From: an uncultured Alphaproteobacteria bacterium
GTDB lineage: Bacteria > Pseudomonadota > Alphaproteobacteria > Rhizobiales > Ancalomicrobiaceae
NCBI GenBank assembly: GCA_937919435.1
Contig: CALFRR010000012.1
Span: 1 to 28,857, forward strand
Direction of reading: 5' to 3'
DNA length: 28,857 nucleotides
Under the pieces are notes generated by a model that worked only from the letters and a program-made list of their open reading frames with translations, searched no databases and was not told the DNA's origin. Positions 7,363 through 15,628 of this stretch are shown in pieces (the stretch's first letter is position 1; the number at the start of each line of letters is the position of its first letter). A program made the position numbers and the translations under genes.

Positions 7363-7926
7363 TCACCTCGTGGTCGTGAAGAGGGCGGTGGCCCGGCGGA
7401 TGGAACGGGTGAGATCGGCGAGACCGGCGGACCCGACGCCGGCGGCGGTATCGACCGCCGCGACGCGGGCCTGCGGCTGCATCGGGAAGGTGACCAGCGA
7501 GATCTCCCAGAGGTCGATCTCGGCGAGACGGCGCACCCCGGAGCGGCGGTCGCGGGCGCCCCGCACGGTGCGGAAGCCGATCGACAGGCCGTCGAGGACG
7601 CCTTCGCGCATCAGCGCCAGGGCCTCGCGGGCCCGGGCGACGGAGGAGAGCAGGCGGCCGCGGACGAAGAGACCGCGGGCGTCCTCGCGGATCTCCAGCC
7701 AGCGGCCGATCGGTTCGCCGGGGTCGTGATGCCAGAGCATCTTGACCCCGGGGGTTCCGCGGCGGGCGAGGCTCGCCAGGAAGGCGCCGCGTTCGACCAC
7801 GTCGTGGGCGAGGTCTTCGACGCCGAAGACGCAGGCGTGGCCGGAGAAGGTGCCGTCGGTGCCGACGTCGTCGACTTCGCCGACCAGGCGCTTCACTTCG
7901 GGAGCGGCGAGCGGAAGGAAGGTCAT
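7363..7926 (-). CDS. GTA prohead protease, HK97 family (gp4-like)
   Basis: This 187-residue protein is a U35-type prohead protease that trims the capsid precursor. Visible motifs are FSGHACVFGVEDLAHDVVERGAF, VKMLWHHDPGEPIGRW with H66/H67, LDGLSIGFRT with the likely nucleophile S115, and LWEISLVTFPMQPQA with E141. The N-terminal leader before residue 20 is short. The ATG at 7926 is preceded by a strong GGAGGAGG, which fixes the start within a much longer open frame. It lies between portal and capsid. The small gp3.5 gene found here in R. capsulatus is not visible in the 89-base gap. Confidence 0.93.
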   Translation of the reverse strand: MTFLPLAAPEVKRLVGEVDDVGTDGTFSGHACVFGVEDLAHDVVERGAFLASLARRGTPGVKMLWHHDPGEPIGRWLEIREDARGLFVRGRLLSSVARAREALALMREGVLDGLSIGFRTVRGARDRRSGVRRLAEIDLWEISLVTFPMQPQARVAAVDTAAGVGSAGLADLTRSIRRATALFTTTR

Positions 7927-8015
7927 GCGCCCTCCTCCGCCGCACCGCGCCGGTACGGACGATGGTCCATCGGGATCGTCTCCAGTTGGTTCGAAGGGGC
8001 GGCCCGACGTCTCCG

Positions 8016-9197
8016 TCAGGGCGCGGCGGCCGGGCCGTAGCCGACCGCGGCGCGTTTCTCGTCGGTCGACAGGAAGTCGGCCGCGGCGACCCGGTTCCAC
8101 ACCGCCTCGCGTTCGACGGCGAGGGCGGCGACCTGATCGACGTCGAAGGAGAGGCGCAGCCCACCGCCCCAGGCCGGGGCGAGCCAGGCCTCCAGCGCGG
8201 CGGCGGTGCGGCCGACCAGCGGCAGCACGGTCAGCCGCCAGAAGGCGCGGTTGGCCTCGACGTAGTTGGAATAGGTGTTGTCGCCGGGGATGCCGAGCAG
8301 CATCGGCGGCACCCCGAAGGCGAGACAGATCTCGCGGGCGGCCTCGCGCTTGGCCTCGACGAAGTCCATCTCCTTCGGCGAATAGCCCATCGGCTTCCAG
8401 TCGAGGCCGCCTTCGAGGAGCAGCGGCCGGCCGGCGTTGGCGGCGCCCTGGAAGCCGTCCTCGAGTTCGCGCTTCAGCCGTTCGAACTGCTCGTCGGAGA
8501 GGTTGGCACCGCCGTCGGCGCGGTAGACCAGCGCCCCCGACGGACGCGCGGAGTTGTCGAGCAGCGCCTTGGTCCAGGCGGAGGCCTGATTGTGGACGTC
8601 GAGCCCGACCCCCGCGGCTTCGATCGGGGCGAGGCCGTAGTGGTCGTTCAGCGGGTGGAAGCACTTCAGATGGAGGATCGGCCGCAGCCCGTCGGTCTCG
8701 GCGGTGAACCGAACGGAGCGGTCGCCGAGCGAATAGTCCCAGGCCTGCGGCCAGCCGTCGGGGCCGGGAACCACCTTCATCCGGTCGGGGCGCAGCGCGT
8801 AGAGCTCGCGCGGGGTGCCGTCGACGCAGACCAGCTCGATCCAGGCGTTCCCGGCGACCAGCAGGTGGCCGTAGACCTCCTCGAGGAAGGTCGGTCCGGC
8901 CTGATGCGGGTTGGGGCGGCCGAGCAGCGCCAACAGCGGATGCTCGGCGAGTTCCCGCTCCGCCTCGTAGAGCAGCCACGGCACCGAGGCGGCGGCCTCG
9001 CCGATCAGCCGCACCGCCCGATGGACGACGGGATTGCGGACGTAGCCCTCCCGAGCGAGCGCCGCATAGTCGCGCGGCGTCCACACCGGACGGCCCTGGA
9101 CCGCCCAGGCGATCAGGCGGCCGACCCGCGAGGCCTTGGTCTCGTCGGGCATGGCGAAGCGGCCCACGGCACGGCCGAGGCGTCGGAAGAACGGCAT
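8016..9197 (-). CDS. GTA portal protein, HK97 family (gp3-like)
   Basis: This 393-residue protein is an HK97-family portal. It shows YVRNPVVHRAVRLIGEAAASVPWLLYE near residue 55, GNAWIELVCVDGTPRELYALRPDRMKV, GLAPIEAAGVGLDVHNQASAWTKALLDNSARPSGAL and the FGVPPMLLGIPGDNTYSNYVEANRAFW motif. These are the classic helical wing and stem regions. The length is normal for GTA portals. The ATG at 9197 lies 28 bases after the large terminase stop. The ring it forms is the vertex through which DNA enters. Confidence 0.95.
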   Translation of the reverse strand: MPFFRRLGRAVGRFAMPDETKASRVGRLIAWAVQGRPVWTPRDYAALAREGYVRNPVVHRAVRLIGEAAASVPWLLYEAERELAEHPLLALLGRPNPHQAGPTFLEEVYGHLLVAGNAWIELVCVDGTPRELYALRPDRMKVVPGPDGWPQAWDYSLGDRSVRFTAETDGLRPILHLKCFHPLNDHYGLAPIEAAGVGLDVHNQASAWTKALLDNSARPSGALVYRADGGANLSDEQFERLKRELEDGFQGAANAGRPLLLEGGLDWKPMGYSPKEMDFVEAKREAAREICLAFGVPPMLLGIPGDNTYSNYVEANRAFWRLTVLPLVGRTAAALEAWLAPAWGGGLRLSFDVDQVAALAVEREAVWNRVAAADFLSTDEKRAAVGYGPAAAP

Positions 9198-9225
9198 GGA
9201 TCGTCTCCATCGAGGAAGGCGCGGC

Positions 9226-10557
9226 TCAGAGGTTGCGGACCTGCGGCCGGCCGCGGCCTTCGAGCATCAGAGCGGTCAGCACCCAGACCAGCGCGTCGAG
9301 CCGATCGGGCGAGCGCCCCGACGAGAGGCCTTCGGGACCGAAGTCGCAGAGCTCGTCCTCGAGCTCGGGGAAGGTGCCGACGTGGCGGACGAGGCCGCGG
9401 GCGTAGAGGGCGGCGACCGGTTCGGCCCGGAGCCACTTGCCCCGGGTCGCCCGGACGGCATGGATCGCGATCGTCGAATCGAGTCCGCGAAGGATCGTCT
9501 CGACCATCTCGCCACCCTGGTTGACCTCGACCACCAGACCGTCGGCGTCGACCGTCTCGGCGAGCGCCAGGGCGCGGGCCGCCCATTCGTTGGGACGGCG
9601 ACCGCGCACCGAGGCGTCGGCGAGGACATGGCCGATGCCGGCGTCCGAGAGGCCGGCGGCGACGATGCCGCAGGCGTCGGCGGACGCTCCCGAAGTGGCC
9701 GGCGGATCGACCGCGACCAGGATCCGGCCGAGCGGCGGAGCGGTGTCGAGGCGGACGCGCTCGATCTCGTCGCGCCGCCACAGGGCGTCCTCGCGATCCT
9801 CGATCAGTTCCCCGTCGAGCTCCTGCCGGCCGAGGCGGGTGCCCTGGTAGCGGCCGACCACCGCGTCGAGGAAGCGGGGTGCGAGGTTGAAGGCGTTGGC
9901 CCGGGTCGAGGCGCGGGAGACGACGCAGGCGGGATCGGCGACGAGGCGTTTGACCAGCGGCACCGGGCGCGGCGTGGTGGTCGCCACCTGACGCGGCCGA
10001 TCGCCGAGCCGGAGGCCGAACTGCAGCATGTCCCAGGTCTCCTCGGCGTGGCGCCACTTGGCGATCTCGTCGGCCCAGGCGAGAGCGAACTGGGGGCCGC
10101 GCAGGGCCTCCGGATCCTCCGACGAAAAGGTCTGGGCGACGGCGCCGTTCGGCCATTCGAGCCGGCGCAGCGACGATTTCCACTGCGGGCGGTCGCGGCG
10201 GCGATGGATCCGGAGGAGGCCGGAGACCCCCTCGATCATCACGTCGCGGACGTCGGCGTGGGTCTCGCCGACGAGAGCGATGCGCCCGGCGGAGCGGTCG
10301 GCGAAGGGCCGACGTCCCAGCGCCATCGCCTTCACCCATTCCGCGCCGGCCCGGGTCTTGCCGGCGCCGCGGCCACCGAGCAGCAGCCAGGTGGTCCAGT
10401 CGCCGTCGGGCGGCAGCTGATCGGGCCGCGCCCACAACGACCAGTCGTCGCGCAGGCGTTCGCGTTCGGCGGGCGAGAGGTCGAGCGCGGCGCGGTCGAG
10501 TTCACTCCGTGCGGCGCAGGCTCTCAAGGCGCCGCGCAAGATCGAGACGGAACTCAT
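9226..10557 (-). CDS. GTA terminase large subunit (gp2-like)
   Basis: This 443-residue protein is the packaging motor ATPase-nuclease. Walker A is GGRGAGKT at residues 61-68; Walker B is LAWADE with D163/E164; the coupling motif is TTTPRP at 193-198. The RNase H-like nuclease has the expected acidic residues, D284 in VAVDPP, E344 in VVEVNQGG and D418/D421 in SPDRLDA. All catalytic positions are present, so the gene looks functional. The start at 10557 overlaps the small terminase end by 56 bases; no better internal start is visible. In GTAs this enzyme packages random host DNA of fixed head-full size. Confidence 0.95.
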   Translation of the reverse strand: MSSVSILRGALRACAARSELDRAALDLSPAERERLRDDWSLWARPDQLPPDGDWTTWLLLGGRGAGKTRAGAEWVKAMALGRRPFADRSAGRIALVGETHADVRDVMIEGVSGLLRIHRRRDRPQWKSSLRRLEWPNGAVAQTFSSEDPEALRGPQFALAWADEIAKWRHAEETWDMLQFGLRLGDRPRQVATTTPRPVPLVKRLVADPACVVSRASTRANAFNLAPRFLDAVVGRYQGTRLGRQELDGELIEDREDALWRRDEIERVRLDTAPPLGRILVAVDPPATSGASADACGIVAAGLSDAGIGHVLADASVRGRRPNEWAARALALAETVDADGLVVEVNQGGEMVETILRGLDSTIAIHAVRATRGKWLRAEPVAALYARGLVRHVGTFPELEDELCDFGPEGLSSGRSPDRLDALVWVLTALMLEGRGRPQVRNL

Positions 10558-11002
10558 CGAGGTCGGGCTCCGTTTCGTCGGTCGGACGGCCGGTCTCGCG
10601 CTCGAGACCGATCAGAAGTTCGAGGGTGCGGGCCAGCGCCCCGAGGGTGCGGGCGTCCTTCTCCTCGAGCGAGGGCGGCGCATCGCCGTCGAAGCGACGC
10701 TCGATCTCGGCGATCTGCCGGTCGATCGCCCGGAACAGGCGTTCGACCAGGACGGTGCGATCGAGCGGCTCGGCCGGCCGGCGCTCCGCCGGGCCGGCGG
10801 TCGACCGGCGGCGGCGCGGCCAGTTCTCGCGGCGGATGCGGGCGCGGATCGCGGCGAGCGCGACGCCGTAGGCCTCGGCGATCGCCGCGACGGTGAGGGT
10901 GGAACCTTCGTAGGCGGCGCGGATCTCCGCCCACGGCGGACCGGCGGCCGGCGCGACATCGGTCGGCGCGGCACCGGGGGAAACGGTCGGGGTCTCGGTC
11001 AC
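10502..11002 (-). CDS. GTA terminase small subunit (gp1-like)
   Basis: This protein of about 166 residues has an HTH-like segment (EGSTLTVAAIAEAYGVALAAIRARIRREN, about 32-60), a basic linker, and helices with VERLFRAIDRQIAEIERRF and EEKDARTLGALARTLELLIGLERE. This matches the weakly conserved small terminase that opens GTA clusters and recruits DNA for packaging. The GTG at 11002 was chosen because the upstream frame (to 11374) overlaps the UPF0260 gene and lacks conserved sequence. The ribosome-binding site is weak, so the start is uncertain. Identification rests on motif plus position. Confidence 0.8.
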   Translation of the reverse strand: MTETPTVSPGAAPTDVAPAAGPPWAEIRAAYEGSTLTVAAIAEAYGVALAAIRARIRRENWPRRRRSTAGPAERRPAEPLDRTVLVERLFRAIDRQIAEIERRFDGDAPPSLEEKDARTLGALARTLELLIGLERETGRPTDETEPDLDEFRLDLARRLESLRRTE

Positions 11003-11159
11003 GGGTGATCCCGGAGGCGGCGGGACGGACACGGGTTCGGCCCGCCGGAGACGACGTCCCGGACGGTGCTGAGTTGCGGTCGGTCTCGAAGGGGGTGTCG
11101 GGCCACCGCGGCGACGATCGCGCCGGTTTCGCCCATCGGTCGCGGCGGGTCCTCGTCGA

Positions 11160-11280
11160 CACCACCGGGATCGTGAGGAAAGAGTGCCGAACCACCGTAC
11201 GGGCGTCAAGCAAATCCGACCGCGATCAGGAATTTTTTCCCATCGCGATCGGGCACAGAGCATCAAGTCCTTGATTCGAC
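11160..11280 (-). promoter_or_regulatory. Probable promoter region of the GTA cluster
   Basis: The 286 bases upstream of the small terminase include the most AT-rich stretch near the cluster, about 11205-11280. On the minus strand a TTGACG (-35-like) occupies 11204-11209, about 200 bases before the GTG, with a poor -10 match 17 bases on. A perfect palindrome with arms ATCAAG and CTTGAT and a 2-base spacer lies at 11262-11275. A run of six T (plus strand) sits near 11233. No known GafA-type site can be named by eye. Confidence 0.3.
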
Positions 11281-11288
11281 ACGCCTCA

Positions 11289-11795
11289 TCAACGGCGCTC
11301 GGAACCTTCCGCCCCGTCGGGAATCTCGCCCGGCCAGTCGACGATGTGGTCTTCGAAGCCGTCCTCGGGGACAAATACCTCGGATATCGTCCGATCGCGG
11401 ACCGAGATCCGGGCGTGGTGGACGGTATCCGGGTCGCCGGAGACCAGGGGATGCCACCACATCAGGTCGCGGCCGGCGGCGATCAACCGATAGGCGCAGG
11501 TCGGCGGCAGCCAGGTGTAGGTCTGCGAGACCACCTCCTCGACGTCGAGGACGACGCAGTCGGGCACGAAATCGTGACGGTTCGGATAGGACGAGCACCG
11601 GCACGTGTGCTGGTCGAGGAGCTTGCAGGCGACGTTGGTCCAGTAGATGTCGCCGGTGTCCTCCTCCTCGAGCTTGTTCAGACAGCATCGGCCGCAGCGA
11701 TCGCAGAGGCTCTCCCATTCCTCGGGGCTCAGGTCCTCCAGCCGCTTCGCCTTCCAGAAGGGTTGCGGGTCGGGTCGATCGGCGGCATCCAACAT
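11289..11795 (-). CDS. UPF0260 (YcgN-like) cysteine-cluster protein
   Basis: This 168-residue protein is a UPF0260/YcgN family member. It begins with FWKAKRLEDLSPEEWESLCDRCGRCCLNKLEEEDTGDIYWTNVACKLLD. Cysteines C31, C34, C37 and C38 are followed by C57, C65, C67, C80 and C100, the family pattern; these probably bind a metal or Fe-S cluster. Further conserved parts are TYTWLPPTCAYRLIAAGRDL and HHARISVRDRTISE. The molecular function is not established. It is divergent from the penicillin-binding protein gene and ends 286 bases before the GTA cluster. Confidence 0.92.
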   Translation of the reverse strand: MLDAADRPDPQPFWKAKRLEDLSPEEWESLCDRCGRCCLNKLEEEDTGDIYWTNVACKLLDQHTCRCSSYPNRHDFVPDCVVLDVEEVVSQTYTWLPPTCAYRLIAAGRDLMWWHPLVSGDPDTVHHARISVRDRTISEVFVPEDGFEDHIVDWPGEIPDGAEGSERR

Positions 11796-11859
11796 CGTCG
11801 TCCTCGGCTCGGGGTGCGACGCGGGACGCCGACCCTCTCGACCGGGACATGGCCTTTGC

Positions 11860-11874
11860 TTAAACTCCCGTCAA
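11860..11874. promoter_or_regulatory. CtrA-like site, one mismatch (UPF0260/PBP intergenic)
   Basis: TTAA at 11860-11863, seven bases, then TCAA at 11871-11874 followed by C. This is one base away from the CtrA full site TTAA-N7-TTAAC. It lies in the 138-base divergent region 11796-11933, about 60 bases before the PBP start. TTAA is rare in sequence this GC-rich. Confidence 0.4.
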
Positions 11875-11933
11875 CCACGATCGTCGGCGAAGCGCCCATC
11901 CCGGGCACCGGCGAAGAGCAACGGTGACGCGCC

Positions 11934-14327
11934 TTGGCCGATCGTACCCCGGGTTCCGGCGACGAGACTTCGACGCGGCGGGTGGACAACACCGCGCCGG
12001 CCGAAGCGCCGAACGACGTCGGCGCGACCGGCGAAGCGACCGCGCACGAGACGCCCGAATCGGCCGCGGGCGAGCCGTCCGGCGCATCCGCTTCCGTCGC
12101 GCCGCCGCGGCCGCCGTTCTCGGTGCGCCTGAAGCGCCGTCTGCTCGTCGTCGATGCCTGGATCGACACCACCGTCTACCGGATCGGAACCGGCGCCCTC
12201 GGGCGTTACCGGCGGCTGTCGCTGGCGATGCGGGCGTTCCGGCTGCGCGGCGCCAAGCGGCTGATGGTCGAGATCCTCGACGACGCCGCGACCTTCGGGG
12301 TGGCCGGCTCGGTGGTGTTGCTCGCCCTGGCGCTGCCGGCCTTCGAGGTGACCCGGCACGACTGGCGGGCGCGGGCCGACTACGCCGTCAACTTCCTCGA
12401 TCGCTACGGCAACGAACTCGGCCGGCGCGGCATCGTGCTCAACGACACGGTGCCGCTCGAGGCTTTCCCCGATCACCTGATCAAGGCACTGCTGGCGACC
12501 GAGGACCGTCGGTTCTTCGACCATTTCGGCATCGACGTGATCGGCACCAGCCGGGCGATCGTCGCCAACATGCGGCACAAGACGGTGGTCCAGGGCGGCT
12601 CGTCGCTGACCCAGCAGCTCGCCAAGAATCTCTTTCTGACCAACGAGCGGTCGCTCGAGCGCAAGATCAAGGAGGCGTTCCTCGCCTTCTGGATCGAGGC
12701 GCACATGTCGAAGCGCGAGATCCTGAAGCTCTATCTCGACCGCGCCTACATGGGCGGCGGCAACTTCGGAGTGGCGGCGGCGAGCGAGTTCTATTTCGGC
12801 AAGTCGGTGCGCGACATCGACCTCGCGGAAGCGGCGATGCTCGCCGGCCTGTTCAAGGCGCCGACCAAATACGCCCCGCACGCCAACCTGCCGGCGGCCA
12901 GGGCGCGGGCCAACGACGTGCTCTCCAACATGGTGGCGGCGGGCTTCCTGACCGAAGGCCAGGTGATCGGGGCGCGGCGCCGGCCGGCGAAACCGATCGA
13001 CCGGGCGCGGACCTACTCGCCCGACTACTTCCTCGACTGGGCCTTCGATCAGGTCGAGGAGATGGCGCCGAAGGACCACACCATCACCGTCAAGACCACG
13101 CTCGACGTCGGCATCCAGAAGAAGGCCGAAGAAGTCGTCGAGAACGCCCTGCGCCAGCGCGGCGAAGAACTCGACATCTCGCAGGCGGCGGCGGTGATCA
13201 TGGAGCCGTCGGGCGCGGTGCGGGCGATGGTCGGCGGTCGCGACTACTCGGCGAGCCAGTTCAACCGAGCGACCGACGCGGCGCGCCAGCCGGGGTCGTC
13301 GTTCAAGCCCTACGTCTATACGGCGGCTCTTCTTTCGGGCAAGACGCCGACCAGCGTGGTCACCGACCAGCCGACCTGCATCGGCAACTGGTGCCCGAAG
13401 AACTACGGCGGCGGCTATTTCGGCCGGGTCACCCTGCTCGAGGCGATCGCCCGGTCGCTCAACTCGATTCCGGTCCAGCTCGCCCAGCAGATCGGCCGCG
13501 ACCGGGTCGCCGACGTCGCCCGCCGGTTCGGCATCACCCTGCCGGCCAAGCCCGACTGGCCGTTCGTGATCGGCTCGGTCGAGGTCCACATGATCGACCA
13601 CGCCGCCGGCTACGCCACCTTCGCCTCGGGGGGCCTGAAGGTGACGCCCTATGCGGTCGAGGAGATCTCGACGTCGCAGGGCGACGTGCTGTGGCGCCGA
13701 TCGCAGAACCAGCCGCCGCCGGAGCGTCTGTTCCCGGCCGAGAAGATCGCCGAGATGAACTCGATGCTCTACAACGCGGTGGAGACCGGTACCGGCCGCA
13801 ACGCCCGGCTCGAGGGCATACCGGCGGGCGGCAAGACCGGCACCACCTCGGATTCGCGCGATGCGTGGTTCTGCGGCTTCACCGGCAACTTCATCGGCAC
13901 CGTCTGGGTCGGCAACGACGACTACCGACCGATGGAGCGGGTCACCGGCGGCATGGTGCCGGCGCCGATCTGGCACGACATCATGGCCTACGCCCACCAG
14001 AACCTCGACCTGAGGCAGGCTCCGGGCATGCCCGCGCCGAAGAAGGCCGGGCCGGGGGCGCCGGTCGCCGGCGACAAGACCGCCCAGGGGCTGACCGACG
14101 TCGCGGCCTCCGGCGCGAGCCGGCCGAAGCCTCTGTCGTCGAAGACCATCGGCGCGCTCTCCGAGCTCGAGGCGAAGCTCCGGGCGGCGCCGCGGCTGCC
14201 CGATCTCCAGTCGATCCGGCCGCCGCTCAGGACCGGCCTCGCCCCCGTCGACGGTCCGGCACGCGGCCTCGCCCGGCTCGCCTCCGGTTCGGGCACTCTG
14301 GTTCCGATCGGCGGCGCGACGCCCTGA
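11934..14327 (+). CDS. Class A penicillin-binding protein (PBP1A family)
   Basis: This protein of about 797 residues is a bifunctional peptidoglycan glycosyltransferase/transpeptidase. After a disordered acidic N-terminus and an RLKRRLL basic patch comes one membrane helix (about 120-137). The GT51 domain holds catalytic E190 in LLATEDRRFFDHFGID, with GGSSLTQQLAKNL and EAHMSKREILKLYLDRAYMGGG. The transpeptidase domain has SSFK (S455-K458), SLN (S508-N510) and KTGTT (K634-G636). The C-terminal 110 residues are Pro/Ala-rich. No ATG lies before residue 99, so the start is a TTG at 11934 or possibly a GTG at 11982. It acts in the periplasm on lipid II. A CtrA-like motif lies upstream. Confidence 0.93.
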   Translation: MADRTPGSGDETSTRRVDNTAPAEAPNDVGATGEATAHETPESAAGEPSGASASVAPPRPPFSVRLKRRLLVVDAWIDTTVYRIGTGALGRYRRLSLAMRAFRLRGAKRLMVEILDDAATFGVAGSVVLLALALPAFEVTRHDWRARADYAVNFLDRYGNELGRRGIVLNDTVPLEAFPDHLIKALLATEDRRFFDHFGIDVIGTSRAIVANMRHKTVVQGGSSLTQQLAKNLFLTNERSLERKIKEAFLAFWIEAHMSKREILKLYLDRAYMGGGNFGVAAASEFYFGKSVRDIDLAEAAMLAGLFKAPTKYAPHANLPAARARANDVLSNMVAAGFLTEGQVIGARRRPAKPIDRARTYSPDYFLDWAFDQVEEMAPKDHTITVKTTLDVGIQKKAEEVVENALRQRGEELDISQAAAVIMEPSGAVRAMVGGRDYSASQFNRATDAARQPGSSFKPYVYTAALLSGKTPTSVVTDQPTCIGNWCPKNYGGGYFGRVTLLEAIARSLNSIPVQLAQQIGRDRVADVARRFGITLPAKPDWPFVIGSVEVHMIDHAAGYATFASGGLKVTPYAVEEISTSQGDVLWRRSQNQPPPERLFPAEKIAEMNSMLYNAVETGTGRNARLEGIPAGGKTGTTSDSRDAWFCGFTGNFIGTVWVGNDDYRPMERVTGGMVPAPIWHDIMAYAHQNLDLRQAPGMPAPKKAGPGAPVAGDKTAQGLTDVAASGASRPKPLSSKTIGALSELEAKLRAAPRLPDLQSIRPPLRTGLAPVDGPARGLARLASGSGTLVPIGGATP

Positions 14328-14485
14328 GGCGCGTGCCGACGGTCGCCATTGACGCTTCCCGGCGGGCCGCAGAGGATCGCCGCGGAGCGTCGCGTCGGCG
14401 ATTCCCCGGGATCGGCGCCGCCTTCCCGTTTCCCTCCGGAGACGACGGTCGATCGACCGCCGCCCCCTCCACGGACCGATCGATC

Positions 14486-15061
14486 GTGCGCTTCTTCGTC
14501 CAGATCCTCCTGCCACCGATCGTCGGGCTGGTCCTCGGGCTCGGCTCGGCATGGTACGTGATCGCCGAACCGCACTGGGGAACCGCGGTCTACGGGGCGT
14601 GGCGGCTGACCCTGCCGTTCGACGCCGAGACGATCGATCCCTACGGCCGCGCCCGGATCGCACGGACCGGCGAGATCGTCGCCGGGGCCGGCGAAGGCCT
14701 GACCTTCCGGGCGGTCGCCGACGACGAGGGCCGCGAACTCGATCCGCACTGCGACTACGTGGTCACCGGTTCGATGCCCACCGCCCGGCTGTGGACCCTG
14801 TCGGTGATCGGCGCCGACGGAGCGCTGCCGGCCAATCCGTTGGGACGCACCCACGTCCACGGCCGCGAAGTGATGCGGCGGGCCGACGGCACCTTCGACG
14901 TGACGGTCGCCGCCACCGCCCGGCCCGGCCTGTGGCTGCCCGGTCCGGCACCGGCATCGGGAGCGATGGCGCTGATCCTGCGGCTCTACGACACCCCGAT
15001 CGCCGCCGGCACCGACACGCCGGCCGACCTGCCGCACATCGTCCGCCGGGGGTGCCGATGA
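14486..15061 (+). CDS. DUF1214 domain protein
   Basis: This 191-residue protein has an N-terminal membrane helix (VQILLPPIVGLVLGLGSAWYVIAE) and a periplasmic domain with DPYGRARIARTGEIVAGAGEGLTF, the strand-rich CDYVVTGSMPTARLWTLSVIGADG, and the terminal GLWLPGP followed by ALILRLYDTP. This is the DUF1214 pattern. The start is taken as a GTG at 14486 just before the membrane helix; no ATG or clear ribosome-binding site supports it, so it may lie further upstream. Its stop overlaps the DUF1254 ATG in an ATGA quartet. The two domains occur fused in other bacteria, so they probably act together; the role is unknown. The 158 bases before it hold no clear gene. Confidence 0.82.
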   Translation: MRFFVQILLPPIVGLVLGLGSAWYVIAEPHWGTAVYGAWRLTLPFDAETIDPYGRARIARTGEIVAGAGEGLTFRAVADDEGRELDPHCDYVVTGSMPTARLWTLSVIGADGALPANPLGRTHVHGREVMRRADGTFDVTVAATARPGLWLPGPAPASGAMALILRLYDTPIAAGTDTPADLPHIVRRGCR

Positions 15062-15612
15062 TCCGCGTTCTCGTCGCCCTGATCGGGGGGCTGATGCTCG
15101 CCGGCATCGTCCACATCGTCACCGTGTTCGGCGTGCCGCGCCATGCCGTCGTCGATCCGTGGACGCGGGTCACGGCGCTCGCTCCGGAAGCCGGCTTCAG
15201 GATCCTGCCGCCGGCCGAGGCCGGTAAACGGATGGTGCTCTCCGGCCTCGATCCGGCGATGCGCCATGCGCTGTGCCGGTTCGGGCTCGACGCCGGGCCG
15301 ATCCGGATCAAGGCGCAACCGGGCGACGGCTGGTGGATCCTCGCGCTCTACGATCGGCGCGGGCTGCCGGTCTATTCGCTCGACGACCGTGCGGCGGCGC
15401 AGAAGGGGGCCGACGTGCTGGTCGCCTCGGCGGCGCAGATCGCGCGGCTGCGCGAGAATCCGCCGGAGGAGCTCGAGGACGTGGTCGTCGTCGACTGGAA
15501 GGACGCCGGCGGCTTCGCGCTGCTCAAGATCTTCGTCGCTCAGCCGTCGCTCGCCGGAGAGGTCGACAAGGCGCTGGCCGGCGCCACCTGTGTGGCGACG
15601 GCGCTGCCGTGA
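15058..15612 (+). CDS. DUF1254 domain protein
   Basis: This 184-residue protein begins with a membrane helix (IRVLVALIGGLMLAGIVHIVTVF) and continues RHAVVDPWTRVTAL, then DPAMRHALCRFGLDAGPIRIKAQPGDGWWILALYDRRGLPVYSLDDRAA and LVVVDW-type and GFALLKIFVAQPS segments. This is the DUF1254-type companion of DUF1214 in Rhizobiales. It is coupled to the DUF1214 gene by a 4-base overlap. Both are predicted inner-membrane anchored with periplasmic domains. It ends 16 bases from the convergent lipoprotein gene. Confidence 0.82.
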   Translation: MIRVLVALIGGLMLAGIVHIVTVFGVPRHAVVDPWTRVTALAPEAGFRILPPAEAGKRMVLSGLDPAMRHALCRFGLDAGPIRIKAQPGDGWWILALYDRRGLPVYSLDDRAAAQKGADVLVASAAQIARLRENPPEELEDVVVVDWKDAGGFALLKIFVAQPSLAGEVDKALAGATCVATALP

Positions 15613-15628
15613 TCCCGCGAGCGCGAGG

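Noticed and set aside
1..11002. An ordinary integrated prophage
   Set aside because: No integrase, repressor, replication or lysis genes or attachment sites are visible, the order equals the RcGTA cluster, and the right flank is housekeeping genes. The left flank is not visible, so this is not absolute.
11262..11275. An Fnr/FixK box upstream of the GTA cluster
   Set aside because: The half sites are in the opposite order (ATCAAG...CTTGAT) to TTGAT-N4-ATCAA, so it does not fit the motif.
11871..14663. Long minus-strand frame antisense to the penicillin-binding protein gene
   Set aside because: The plus strand carries intact GT51 and transpeptidase motifs; the antisense product has no recognisable domain.
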